Shown here piece after piece: positions 52,496 to 63,380 of a DNA stretch of 64,000 nt. A program made the position numbers and the translations under genes. How positions within the stretch are numbered: position 1 is the stretch's first letter; each line of letters begins with the position of its first letter. The stretch comes from Amblyornis subalaris (lineage: Eukaryota; Chordata; Aves; Passeriformes; Ptilonorhynchidae), in NCBI GenBank assembly GCA_018881555.1, contig JACAXG010000026.1:4583459-4647458 (forward strand), in the 5' to 3' direction. The notes below the pieces were generated by a model that was not told where the DNA came from, ran no database searches, and saw only the letters and a program-made list of their open reading frames with translations.

Positions 52496-54596
52496 TCATC
52501 TGGATTGCTTAGTAAGTAAGCATTGTCCTCACCCTACTTTCTGGATGTGGCATCACAACCTTGATCCTAAATGCATTTTTACCATGATTGCTTTCGCATT
52601 TGGACGGAAATCTTTGCTTTTTACGCATCCTTTGAATGCATAAATTTCAGGTGAATAGCCCTTCTGTGTAATCTCTCAATGGTTTAAATCAACAGTCATC
52701 AAANGAAAGCTCTTTTGCTGGCATAACTTGAGGCCAAAGAAGTATTTNGAAGCAATGAAGAAATTCTACTAACATTTAGCTTGATAACCGCTAGCCGCGA
52801 CCTAGTGTTCAGTCATAGAGATTCACATACACAGTCAAAACATATTTTTAATGATAATCTGTTTAACAGATTAAGTGCGATTAGATCAATTTGCTTTTAC
52901 AAGAAGCATAAATTTTAGATCTATGAGAATATGAACATCAAATATTTTTCTTCTTTTTTTGTTTTTAATTCTTTAGATTTAGGTTGTTGGTTCAAAACAA
53001 GTGAAAGTGAGGCAGTGCATTTNGACTCACAGTGCACGTTCACTGGTACTCATTGACAGACATTGAAAACAATCCATTTATTCATTAGGGAGTGCCAAAA
53101 ATAACTCAGCAGTTTCTGTGTTGTTTCTATTCATAGATTTCCTCATTTCATGTTAATCACTTCTTTCAGCACTTGGCACCTTGCAAAAAAAATTTCAGAA
53201 CATCTTGAGTTATTAGTTGTTTACTGCATTCTCAAAATAAAAATGAAAACATAATACTAATAGCACTGTGTAGCAATGTAATGAGATTGGGGGATTTGAA
53301 TCCTCTGTAATGTACCCTGCCATTTTGATTAATATCATGGATGTTAAAGTAATTTCAAGCACATAGATGCATATTCAGATGTGTGAAGACAATGGTTATT
53401 TTAAGCATTTCTTGTTTAAATGTAGAATTGGAAGATCTTAATTATTATTCTAAATTATCATAATAATAGTTGAATTTGGTTTGCCTACTGTATCTCTTGA
53501 TTAAGCCTCAAAGGTGTATCCATTCCTAGATTTTTAGGATTCCATTTCATTATTAAATGACTGACATTTCAATAAGAGGCTGAAATTAAGCCATAGCAAA
53601 AATTGAAGCAGAAATGGTAACACTGACTTCCACAATAAATCCTGTCCCCAGGGCCTTTTTGAAGAGCGCTGTAGTTGTTGTCTCCTAAATTGTTTATTGA
53701 AGAGGTTTTACAGTAATGCAACAAATGAAATCCCATAGATAGCATTCTATTTCTCACAAATACTGAAAAACTNATATGAAAATTTCCAGTGTCATAGTTT
53801 ATGGTGATCTTGTCCTGAATAAACTCATAAACACTTTATTCTGCCATTCAGTTTATATGTTGCTGTCTCACATTGGGATTGATGGTTGACAGCAGCGATG
53901 TATAAATTATGCATGCCAATTTACTGAACACCATTAAACCCAAAGAGTATGGGTAATTTCAATAATTATACATATAAATAGTATTATTAGCTCTGTCAAA
54001 CTCAGTACCTGGATAGCATGTCAGTATATAATATCTGCTAGGGATTCAAAGGCTCAGGATTTTGCANGAGGTTGGTGGATGGAGAGGTTCCAGCCATTTC
54101 TACACAGCTTGTGCCTATAAAATGCAATCATGCTTAGGATGCAGAAAAGCTTTGATGTTGGCCGATCTGTCCAGATCCATGCCATATCATCAGAAGAAAG
54201 AAGATAAGAACTGAAAAATTGTTATTTCTAATAAATTCTGCACCAATGGTGTTTATATTACCATCACCAAAGCACTGGAGAACCTTTTTCTCTGTTTTGC
54301 TGCAACTTTCTTTCAGGTTCCTCTTATATCCCAAACCTGCTCTCAAGTGATCTGCCTGGAAACGGATGCTTTCCACTCAGGGAAGAAAACCTCCACTTTA
54401 TTACTGTTTAGCAGCTTCACTTCAGTGCTGTCTGATGGCCCCAGTATGGAAGATGTTGTGCAAGCACATAACGAGCAATACCCACAGAAAACTACTTTAA
54501 ATGGACAAGGAAGACAAAGGATTGGAGAAACATCTGCCATATTTTCATTTTCATCAATTAGTTCCATGTCTGGTGTGCTTTAGATGCACTGCACAG

Positions 54597-54737
54597 ACAA
54601 CGCAGAGTCAGGCTATGCACATGCCATTCTACATTTGTCAGGAATTTCCAAATGAAAGTCTGACAGAAACTGCAGCTAAACAACCTGACATCTACTTTCA
54701 AAATCAGAAGTCTCAACAGAAGTGGCGGAAACAGCAG
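54597..54737 (+). CDS. Internal coding exon of the unrecognised multi-exon gene
   Basis: Acceptor ATGCACTGCACAG and donor AAACAGCAG/gtatgg enclose 141 bases, open in phase 0 and ending in phase 0, so it joins both the exon at 25412 and the one at 62825. Its 47 residues are Gln-rich, with one Cys (FYICQEFPNE) and a basic end (SQQKWRKQQ). The pyrimidine tract is only moderate. A second in-frame acceptor lies nine bases on (ACGCAG/AGTCAG), and a longer start at 54562 is open but in the wrong phase. Function unknown. Confidence 0.55.
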
Positions 54738-55701
54738 GTATGGCCAATTATTGTTTAAATTTCAAAACTTAACTCAGATACAGAAAGATTAAGTGATTAT
54801 TTTTTTCAGTGTGAGAGTATCAGCCTGACCACTGCAAATAATGGTGCAAAAGAGATTTAATGTGAGCAACATTATGATTATTAATCCCAGACTTAAAAAA
54901 TATATATCCTCTGCAGTTATAATGTTTGAGCACTGTNCTACACATTCTGATTGCTTATTTACATAAAATGCTTGTACCCACACAGAATTCTGATTTGGCC
55001 TTACAATAACCTTTAGAACTCCATTAAAATTCTTTTTTTACATTGTTCACTACAGAAACAGCATGTTTTTGGCCTTTATTTTTTGCCATTACTACCAATG
55101 CCTCAGCTTCATCTCAATTCATTTTAAGACAACTTGTAGGTGTCACCCCAAGACAGTAGGTAACAAAAATGATTTAAATTAAGTAGTATAAATTATTAAG
55201 CATGGAAAGAGAAGGAAAATATATAGTATGGAAAGCAACATAAAACATAGCATGTAAAGGGAATGTAAATATAATGGTCATGTACACTGTGCTCTTCCTC
55301 TAGTAGGAAAAGAAGCACATGAAACTTTCTTTTTGGTCCCCTCAGTTTATAAAACACTCTTTTAGAAAAGCAGAGAGGATTGCTTACATTGTGTGACCCC
55401 GAGGGAAAAGGATGTTGGTTGACGAAACAGGTTCACTTCTTTTTCCTTCTTGGCAGTAGCCCTCTGAAGCGTCTTTGCAGAGTTGCCTAAATTGCTTGGT
55501 TATCCCATTCATTGGGAAGCTCTGGAAAGCACAGAGCATCTCCAATGGCCCGTTTGTAAACCCCTCTCTGCTGCTTAAGCAGACAATAAAATGTCTCACC
55601 TAGAGTTTTCTGTTGCATTTTTTTTTTTTTTTGTGATTACGTTACTAACTCCTTGGCCAGGCGACACTGTCAGACAGGATATGTTAACAAATTAAACCAA
55701 A

Positions 55702-55706
55702 CCAAA
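55702..55706. repeat. Left target-site duplication CCAAA of the solo LTR
   Basis: CCAAA abuts the left LTR end and recurs exactly at 56082-56086 abutting the right end. Confidence 0.8.
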
Positions 55707-56081
55707 TGTTACCCCTGTGTTGTTTTCGGGTTCGAATAAACACACGGAGACAGCTGTCAGGGTTCTCCAACAGGCAGAGGCCAAAAGGGAGGAAGAAGAG
55801 AGAGCCGGCCTCTGCCCTCATTTATTTTATATGTTTTCAAAACCCACCGTGGATTGGAGGATGGGAATACCACCTCCTGCTGTCCACTGGTCAGCAATAT
55901 TGTCTATCACATAGGTTAGGAATTCATAACAATCTTTGCCGTTAGGTCAACAATTCGTGTTTACACAAAAGTGCATGAGCAACTATTTCGCTGAACCAAA
56001 AACACTGCACATCTGAAGAACTGCAAAATGCAGGGCTACACCCCTGTTGTCATCTGAGAGCAATCACTCATAATTCCTACA
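55707..56081 (-). mobile_element. Solo LTR with 5-bp target-site duplication, minus strand
   Basis: On the minus strand the element runs from TGTAGGAATTATGAGTGATT to CAGGGGTAACA, 375 bases, with TG...CA ends. CCAAA flanks it directly on both sides (55702-55706 and 56082-56086), which is the 5-bp duplication left by integration. It has a TATA box (55823-55832), and near its 3' end GTGTTTATTCGAACCCG-type sequence as in U5 of bird retroviral LTRs. No internal retroviral sequence remains, so the two LTRs of a provirus have recombined. It sits in the intron before the exon at 62825, opposite to the gene. Confidence 0.85.
55823..55832 (-). promoter_or_regulatory. TATA box of the solo LTR at 55707-56081
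   Basis: The minus strand reads ATATAAAATA, about 250 bases from the LTR 5' end and upstream of the R/U5-like part. Confidence 0.6.
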
Positions 56082-58112
56082 CCAAATGCCTCCAGCACTC
56101 ATACCAGGCACACAGCTGAACTACATCAGCTGAGCCCTGCAGCCACCACAACCACACTGAATTACTCCAGCTCCAGATTTGGCCCTGCCTTTTGGAGTTT
56201 GGCCTGTGTGTCACGTTGCATCTTCTGACGAAGATGGCTTACACTTGCAGAGCCATCTGCAAGGTCTTCTTTAGCAGGACAGAAGGAATTTAAAGTTCCT
56301 GCGTTTTAAGGATCTCTTTGGAATGTGCCGAAGCACCAGTCTCTCAGAGCCATTCTCCCANAGCTTTGCCTTCCCTGTCCTGCCCACGGATACCTCAAAC
56401 ACTGCACTAACCAACAACAAGCCTTCAGAGGTATTCATACAACCAAGAAATGCTTCTGTCTCTAGTTTCACTGTACAGAGATTATTATTTAGAGCTGCCA
56501 AACTGAAAATAGACCTACTGGAAGCACCACCTGAAAGGGTTCTCGATTCTTGGCAAGCTGGTCAAGGTCATCAACCACAGAGACACAAATTACCGTGCAC
56601 AAAGAAATGCAGAATCATGGCCAGGCTTTGTGTAAACCTCAAGACAGATTCAAGTCAGACTGTAGCTTGTCCAATCACTATGGGAAGTCATGGAATAGTG
56701 ACTGTTTTATTTGTCTACAGTTTTCCAGCTGTACAAAATCTTTACTCAAGTACTCCNATATTCCAGATCACAGCAGCAGTCTTACCTCTCACTGATTGTA
56801 CGACATGAATACATTTCCAGTCTGTTTTCATGGCTTTCCTTGAGCCTCTTCTTCTGGATAGGAAAAATAATCATACTACTCCCCTATATGCCTAATTTAC
56901 TTTGCAGGAACATCACCAGGAACAGCCAGAAGTAAAAGCAGAATCCATAGAGCTGACAGACTGTTGCCCACCCCCTAGGAAGTGATTACTGGCCTGGTTG
57001 TAGGTCACTGCTCACGCTGTCCCTTCACAGCAGCAAGATTTCTAAGTGCTATTTTCCGTTGAAAAGACAGTCNCATAATTCCACATGTAAGTGTCTGCCT
57101 GCTAACTCTCCTGCTCATCAGCATAACCATTTTGACTTTAAACCAGAGCCCACCAAAGCTGCAGCCAATAAAATGGGGAAGATTCATCCTATAATTGCAA
57201 AATATTTACTGTTATTGACCAGCTTTTCACCAGTTTGCAATTTTTGAGTATTATTTTACATTTTTGTACAAATACCATGCTTTAGAAATTCCTTTTTGAA
57301 ACTGCAAACTTGGAAGAAAAAATTTAAGCATGCATGCACACGTGACTCAGCCTGCCAGTTTTTCAGGTTATTCTACGAATAGTCCCATGAAAATAACCCA
57401 CCCAAATGTTTGTGATGATTTGGAAGCACACAAGATGAAACATCCCTGGAGTGTTTTGCTGAAATGCCCTGTCTTCAGTGACTCTCAGTGTTGCTCGTGC
57501 TGCTTCTTGTGTGATGGGCACTTCGGAATGATCCCCCATTGAGTACTGAAATCTATTCCACTATTTCAGCTCCTGGAGATAAAAGCTGCAAGAAACACAA
57601 GTCTAAAAGGGCAGTCTGGGAGAGCAGGGAATAAAGCTATCTCTGAGTTCCTGGTTTTCCAGGGAGCTCTGGCTAAGCAAAGGATATTTCTTTAGATAAC
57701 TCGAAATCAGTGTAGATGGAGCAGGTAAACTCAAACTCTACCCAACAGACAAAGTTAAAGTTTATATGAATTGTTTTTCAACTTCTGTTACTTTATGCAT
57801 GCAACAGGTAGAATTTGGCATAGAAAGAGGACAAATATCACTATTATGCCCAAGTTTCACTTGGGAAGGTACGTGGACAAAAAGAAAAAGCAGCAAAAAA
57901 TCCTATTTAGAAAGATAGGGGAAACTGTAAAAAGTCAGATTTAGTAAATAGAAAAGGAAAAAATGATAGGAAAGAAGTATTTGCAAACTTTTAAGAGACT
58001 AAAACTCAAATTTAAAGCTATAAAATATTACTTGGTATTGTGGTGTTAGCAAACATTTTGGAATATTGCAGGAAGTCACTTCAGACAGGTACTGAACACC
58101 CTTAGTTTTCAG

Positions 58113-58172
58113 GGGAAATGAAGAGACACAACCAGATTCTAATCCCAAAGATCCAGTCTGTGGTTACTCTGG
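58113..58172 (+). other. Exon-like 60-base block, possible poison exon
   Basis: A good acceptor (ACACCCTTAGTTTTCAG) and a strong donor (ACTCTGG/gtaagaa) enclose exactly 60 bases. It is a multiple of three but has TGA as its third codon in the phase used by the surrounding gene, so inclusion would end the protein early. The other two frames are open throughout. It may be a regulated stop-bearing exon, an exon of another transcript, or chance. Confidence 0.2.
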
Positions 58173-60268
58173 GTAAGAAATGCATAGAGATTATGCCTTT
58201 ATTAAAAAACATGCATACTTCTCTAGGCTTGAAGGAGTTTCCCTTGTCTGGTAGATCTCAAGAACATGAAGTCCTAAAGAAAACTTAGTATTCGAGTTCC
58301 ACTCCATTTGTGAAAGTAAATTGGAATTTACATTATTGATGAAAATCACTTCTTCATTTATGTCCTAAATTAAAATCCAGTAGAGTAAAACTGATATTTT
58401 CCTTCCTGTGGCAATTTTTCACTGTTCCTTATGAATTTTTGGTCTGAACCATGTCAGCTGAGCTGCACTGGCACAAGAGCCACTCTGAACTAACAGTTCC
58501 GGATTTGTCTCTGTTTCTTTCATTTTGTTTTCTAGTGAGCACTTGGGCAGGAGGAAAAAAAGAAATCTAGTTTCTTTCTTGTCTTACTAGCAATTAATCA
58601 ACAATCTTTATGTAGACCCACAGGACAGTGAAAGGATAGAGAGAAGCTAGGCCTAAGGGAAACCTAAATACATTGTATTGCCTAAATAATCTGTCTAATG
58701 AAATTATCGTTGTCCCAGAAGGGAATAAAAGGAGCTTCTCTTACTGAAAATCCAAGATACTTTTCTGGCAAAACATGAACTAATTCAAAACATCTGGATG
58801 ATGAGAGAATTCCTAAATGTTTTGAGTTTGACTCTGGATCTAGGCCTGTACCAGAGGTAGTCCCGAGACATCCATTTGGACTTGAACCTGACCATCAATA
58901 AATTTGAAAGTTTTTCAGGGTGAGCACTGTGTTTGAGTCTGAATAAGAGTTACTCTGAGGGCTGCAGGTGAACTAGAATTCTTTCAGCATAGGAAACAGT
59001 CTAATCCAAGAGATTTATTTAGGATCCATTTGAATTACACCTTATCNAAAATCAGAGAAGTGATCAAAACCTAAACAGTGAACACATAGGAAAGCTTCTC
59101 ACAAGATAATTCCACAAATAGCTAAAAAAAGCACTATATGTAGGGCATTATAAATGACCTGTCACTGATTGAACAAGCCGACACAGTTAAAAAGCTAAGA
59201 GCAAAGACCTGAATTATATCATTATCTCATTAAACAGAAAGTTATCCTTATAACTTTTGTTTGCTCTATTCCCTTACAATTTTTCTTTTTGTTACCAGTG
59301 CTGCTGTCACCAGGGTCTTTCAACCCATTAACTCCTTGCACAACCTTGCTATGCCTCCTTTTATGATACAACTTTCAAATATATTACCATCTGCCTGAGT
59401 TAATTTCCCATTCATCTAGAAGACATTTCTAAAAATGCTCAATTTCTTGTAGCCCTAAACTTAGTCTTCCTTTGTTCTTGGAGAAACAGGTGGTATCTCT
59501 ATCTTCCTGAACATCTGGAAGTACCTGGCACTGCATGAACATGCCATAAACAGGTGAGTGAATCATGACAGCAGCCATCATGATGCTAAGATGGTCTTCT
59601 TCCTGTTCCACACTTTATTTACCCTGTTGGCACAACAGATTATAACCAGATTGACATGAATTCTGACTACACATCAATGTTTGTCTTTCCTTTGTCCCCT
59701 GCTGATAACCCCTACAGGCTGTATTTTCCTGTTTATTTCTACATTAAAAATTAGGACCCTGTTTTGGCCTTTTTNTTTTCAGGGATGAAAAAAAAAAAAA
59801 CAAAAAACAAAGCCAGTTAAATCTGATTTAAAATATAAGCAGTGACTGCAGTGGAGGAGGAAGGTAAACAGGGCTGGAACCCTGGTGGTGTATGAAAAGA
59901 CAAAACTGTCTAACTACACACCAAAACCAACTTCATGTGCAATAACCTCATGGAATAAAAACCTGACCCACATCTTTGCAGAAAGCTGAATGGGACTGTA
60001 CATGAGCTCGTTCTTTATGCATTAAGGAAAGAGTGCTAGCAGGGAAAACAAGAGGCCAATTCAACAGCCTTGAACAAAGTGGATGAGCCCTGTGCAGCTG
60101 CAGGTAAGCCAGGGGTTAAAGCTGTCTCAGATAGCCAGAGGCTCCACAGCTGCTGGGAGTATCTAATTGGCAGCATCTCCTCTCACATCCAGATTTATTG
60201 AGGAGAACAGGGAGAATGCACCTTTTTCCTCTGGGAAAAAAAGAAGCATGCACATCTTCTTGTGCTTC

Positions 60269-60301
60269 TGTGTGTGTACACACACATATAAACACACACA
60301 G
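60269..60301. repeat. TG/CA simple repeat
   Basis: TGTGTGTGTACACACACATA then TAAACACACACA forms an inverted TG/CA tract able to fold back on itself. Confidence 0.75.
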
Positions 60302-62824
60302 ATGCATGCAGGAGGTAGCCTGGCGTGTAAAGCAGAGAGACAGTTTTACCCTCTTAATGGATCTGTGCCTCACTGGTGATTTTGCACTGGTTTCTTTCAT
60401 TTTTACAACCAGGATAATATTTGGCAGCCAGCACATCTCAAAAGACTCTTATGTTGACAGTTACTCTCTGCACAGAAATGTGAAAGACTAGGATGTGAAA
60501 GACAAGCTGCATTTGTCAATAAATGGATGGATTAGATATAACTTTTTAAAAATTTATTTATTTTACTGAAAATTGTTCCCCAAAGCATTTTTAAACGTCT
60601 ATGACTGGGATATTTGCATACTCAATTTACTTTATGGAAGTACAATATGCTTTCTGGTACACACTCATGAGAAAGGAACTAAACAAAATACATTAAAAGC
60701 CATATAACATCACCAATGACCTCAGTCTTGGGAAAAGCAATAAAGGGAACTCCCTTTGCAGCTGCAAAGTACATTTAAGAAAGTAGCAGGGCCATGTAAA
60801 GGTCCTACTGCAGATTTCTCTGGTGCCCTCTGCAGATTTACACATTGGAGCTATTTTTTACTGTTTTCTCTGCTATCCTTTGCATGGAACTTGTGAAAAG
60901 GAGGTAAGAAAATGCACCCTTTTTTAAAAACTGAATTCAGAGTAGCTCCATTTTCTCCCTGATTTTAGATGTAATCCACTATTCAAATAATGTTTTCACT
61001 TCAAGATCAGCAAAGGGAAAATAAAAAGCTCACAAAAAGGACAGAANGAGAAAATACCCTCAGAAACAGGAAAGACTAATATAAACACTTGTTAGAACTT
61101 CACAACTGAGACCAAAATTTACCTGAGAGAATACTTTTAAACTGACTCTGAACTGTTGTAACACAGTTCACTTGATTTCGAAAAGAAATTGCATCCCAGA
61201 TGACACAAAACCTGCTATAAATGTTTCTATCTTGGAAAAGGGAAAACTTTTTCCTGCAGGGCTTGAATCAGTGTTGCTCATTCCCTTCCTCCCATACATC
61301 CAGCTGCCATAGCAAGCAACACGTCACAGCTTTCTCTCCCCCACCCCAAAAAGCNCTCCCAATAAAAACTGCAGTTGAGCTCTACTCTGTGCGAGAAAGA
61401 GCCTTTCACCTTCAGGAAAACAAGGTTTGCTGCTGTTTCTTTTAGGAACACCAAGGCTTTCATCTTAGTTGGGAAAAGAAGGGAAGGCTTGGAAAGGGTA
61501 CTTAATATGCAAGAAATCACAGATGGAAAATACTTATTAGGTCGTTTAACTCACTCATTTTCCAGAGCAGGATATTCTCTATGGTAATGTAACAGCGATT
61601 TCTTTGAAGTTACCCACTTAGTCTCACTAGCCAAAGCTTATCATTCCAGGGAGTATTACAGTGGCAGGAAAAATTGTTCCCTCGGTCATCTTTATCAAAT
61701 GCTGTCCAGAGCAGACACAGATAAGGGTTGAGCCACTGCGGCACTACGCAACGGTGCTGGAAAAACAAGGAAGATGGTTTTGCTTTTTGAATTGGGCTTT
61801 TAAGATGGCACAAAAAGCCTCCCTGGACCATTCAAATGCAGGTACAAGATGTCAGGGGTAACACTCAGCCTGCTGTAGTAAGTGCTCAAGTTGGATAATC
61901 TGCAATTTAACTGAAATTGTAAAGTGAGAAGGACGGGAAAATGAACAAAAAGAAGATTAAGGAAATAATTTTTGCTGTTCACTTTCAAGGTCTCTTTCAT
62001 TGTCCATGGGAGGAGCTTCTCATAAACCTCTTGACTGCTTCATTAAAATTCTCCCTTACAACTCTCTGAAAACAGCATGGCCACTGACATGACTGCCTAT
62101 CATAATGAAAAATATTATACCATTTTTTCCCTTCATTTCCTCTTTAATTACTTCCTTTATTTGTTGACTTACCTTGTCTAACAACCCTGCTAAGGGTACA
62201 GGCCATCCTTTGATTCTGGTTTTGTGCAGACCCCATAAGAAGTAATGTTCCTGTTACTGACTACAGTGTCTCAAATGTGCAGTAGTTCAATATTACCCTC
62301 CAATAANATATAATTCTCCCCCAAAAGCACTCCTAACTTTCCAGTTTTCCCCAGCATGATGAACAAGCTCAGACACATTTCAAAACCACAAGCATCGTGG
62401 AATTTGAGTGCTTTTAAAAATCTCTGCATCATAGGATGAGACTTTCGGTTGTATACACTAAGTAAAGAGTAGCTTTTCTAGGATTAGATCTTCATCCTCA
62501 TCAAGACTTGATTTCATATTCCCATCAAGTTTCAAGGGTTGCTATCAGGATTTCAAATTAAACTGTCTACCTAAGNCTAGTCCACTAAAATCATTTTATC
62601 ACAAATTATTAAGTTTTTCCTTACACTTGTAAACTAAGTGTTAAAACAAAATTACCCCCTTATGTAGTTGTGCTATTAAAGAGAAAAAAACCCAACCAAA
62701 CTTAATAGGTGGATCTGGGAAGCTCAATAATTTTCCTTACAGAAGTCCTGCAAGCAAAAACTGGCATTGAATATGGTTAGAGGGGCCATGTTGTTACTGA
62801 AAATCTAGTTTTCAAATATTTTAG

Positions 62825-62901
62825 GACAATGCTGAAGAATTTTCAGCCAATGAAGGAAGTGTGACTTTAGCCCCTAGAAAACAGCCTTTAGTTTGCTACA
62901 G
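62825..62901 (+). CDS. Penultimate coding exon of the unrecognised multi-exon gene
   Basis: Acceptor AGTTTTCAAATATTTTAG and near-ideal donor CTACAG/gtaagg enclose 77 bases. Only phase 0 is open, and it agrees with the phase 0 ends of the exons at 25412 and 54597. The 25 residues begin acidic (DNAEEFSANEGS) and continue as VTLAPRKQPLVCY. Two bases (AG) carry over into the last exon. The 360-base intron that follows is short for this gene. Confidence 0.65.
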
Positions 62902-63261
62902 GTAAGGCACAGCTGGGGCCACCACAGGCAGATGTTTCTTTCCAGAAGGAGTACATGGTGTAGTGATACATGCAGCGATGTTAGTCTGGAGAGGACTCTT
63001 TGCTCTCCCCAGACAAGACAAAGAGAGTTTTCGTCTGAAATGCATAAAAGTTGGATATTTCTCAGGCAAAACAATGTTTGGAATATTATGTTTCACGACT
63101 GCGTACAGATGTAATCTCACAGTAAATTTACAATAGGTTGGGAACTTTGTTATGAATCTTGTGGCTTATCGCTAACTTTAAAAAGTATTAATTGCTTTTC
63201 TTGCTTCTGGTTGCATATTGTTATGAGATTTAAATTAATCCATGTATTTTTTTCCACTTAG

Positions 63262-63280
63262 ATGGAATGGACTTAATTAA
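63262..63280 (+). CDS. Last coding exon and stop codon of the unrecognised gene
   Basis: A textbook acceptor (CATGTATTTTTTTCCACTTAG) starts the exon. Its first base completes AGA (Arg) with the two bases from 62901; then come the five residues WNGLN and TAA at 63278-63280. The 3' untranslated part continues to about 63370, with AATAAA at 63344-63349. The carboxyl end therefore reads PLVCYRWNGLN. Together the five exons give 402 coding bases, exactly 134 codons with the stop. Confidence 0.65.
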
Positions 63281-63343
63281 TTTTGTAGATCAGATAGAAC
63301 AACTGAGTTACATAAGGGGAGAAGCCTGTGCAACATTGATCTC

Positions 63344-63349
63344 AATAAA
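63344..63349 (+). terminator. Polyadenylation signal AATAAA of the unrecognised gene
   Basis: A canonical AATAAA lies 64 bases after the stop codon at 63280. Cleavage would fall at about 63360-63380. No strong GT-rich downstream element is evident. Confidence 0.5.
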
Positions 63350-63380
63350 AGAAACAAACACAAATGANAAACATCTCATC

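Larger units (their letters stand above)
25510..54596 (+). other. Large intron (about 29 kb) between the exons at 25412 and 54597
   Basis: Mostly AT-rich unique DNA with old CR1 pieces, small tandem duplications and an LTR-like block (listed separately). Several splice-flanked decoys were checked and do not keep the frame: 28638-28665, 32979-32994, 39191-39240 and 42625-42644. A true extra exon would have to be phase 0 to phase 0 and a multiple of three; I found none that is convincing. Confidence 0.45.
54738..62824 (+). other. Intron between the exons at 54597 and 62825
   Basis: 8087 bases. It contains the solo LTR 55707-56081, a CA-rich simple repeat near 60269, and an exon-like block at 58113-58172 that would introduce an early stop. 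Confidence 0.45.

Noticed and set aside
54562..54596. Longer 5' end for the exon at 54597 using the TTAG at 54561
   Set aside because: It stays open, but its phase does not join the phase-0 end at 25509.
56323..56808. 161-codon plus-strand open frame
   Set aside because: The longest frame in the window, but it has unusual mixed composition, no acceptor or donor of quality in phase with the gene, and contains unknown bases.
60035..60103. Block ending GCTGCAG/gtaagc with an open frame
   Set aside because: The upstream GCTAGCAG has no pyrimidine tract and the phase does not fit between the exons at 54597 and 62825.
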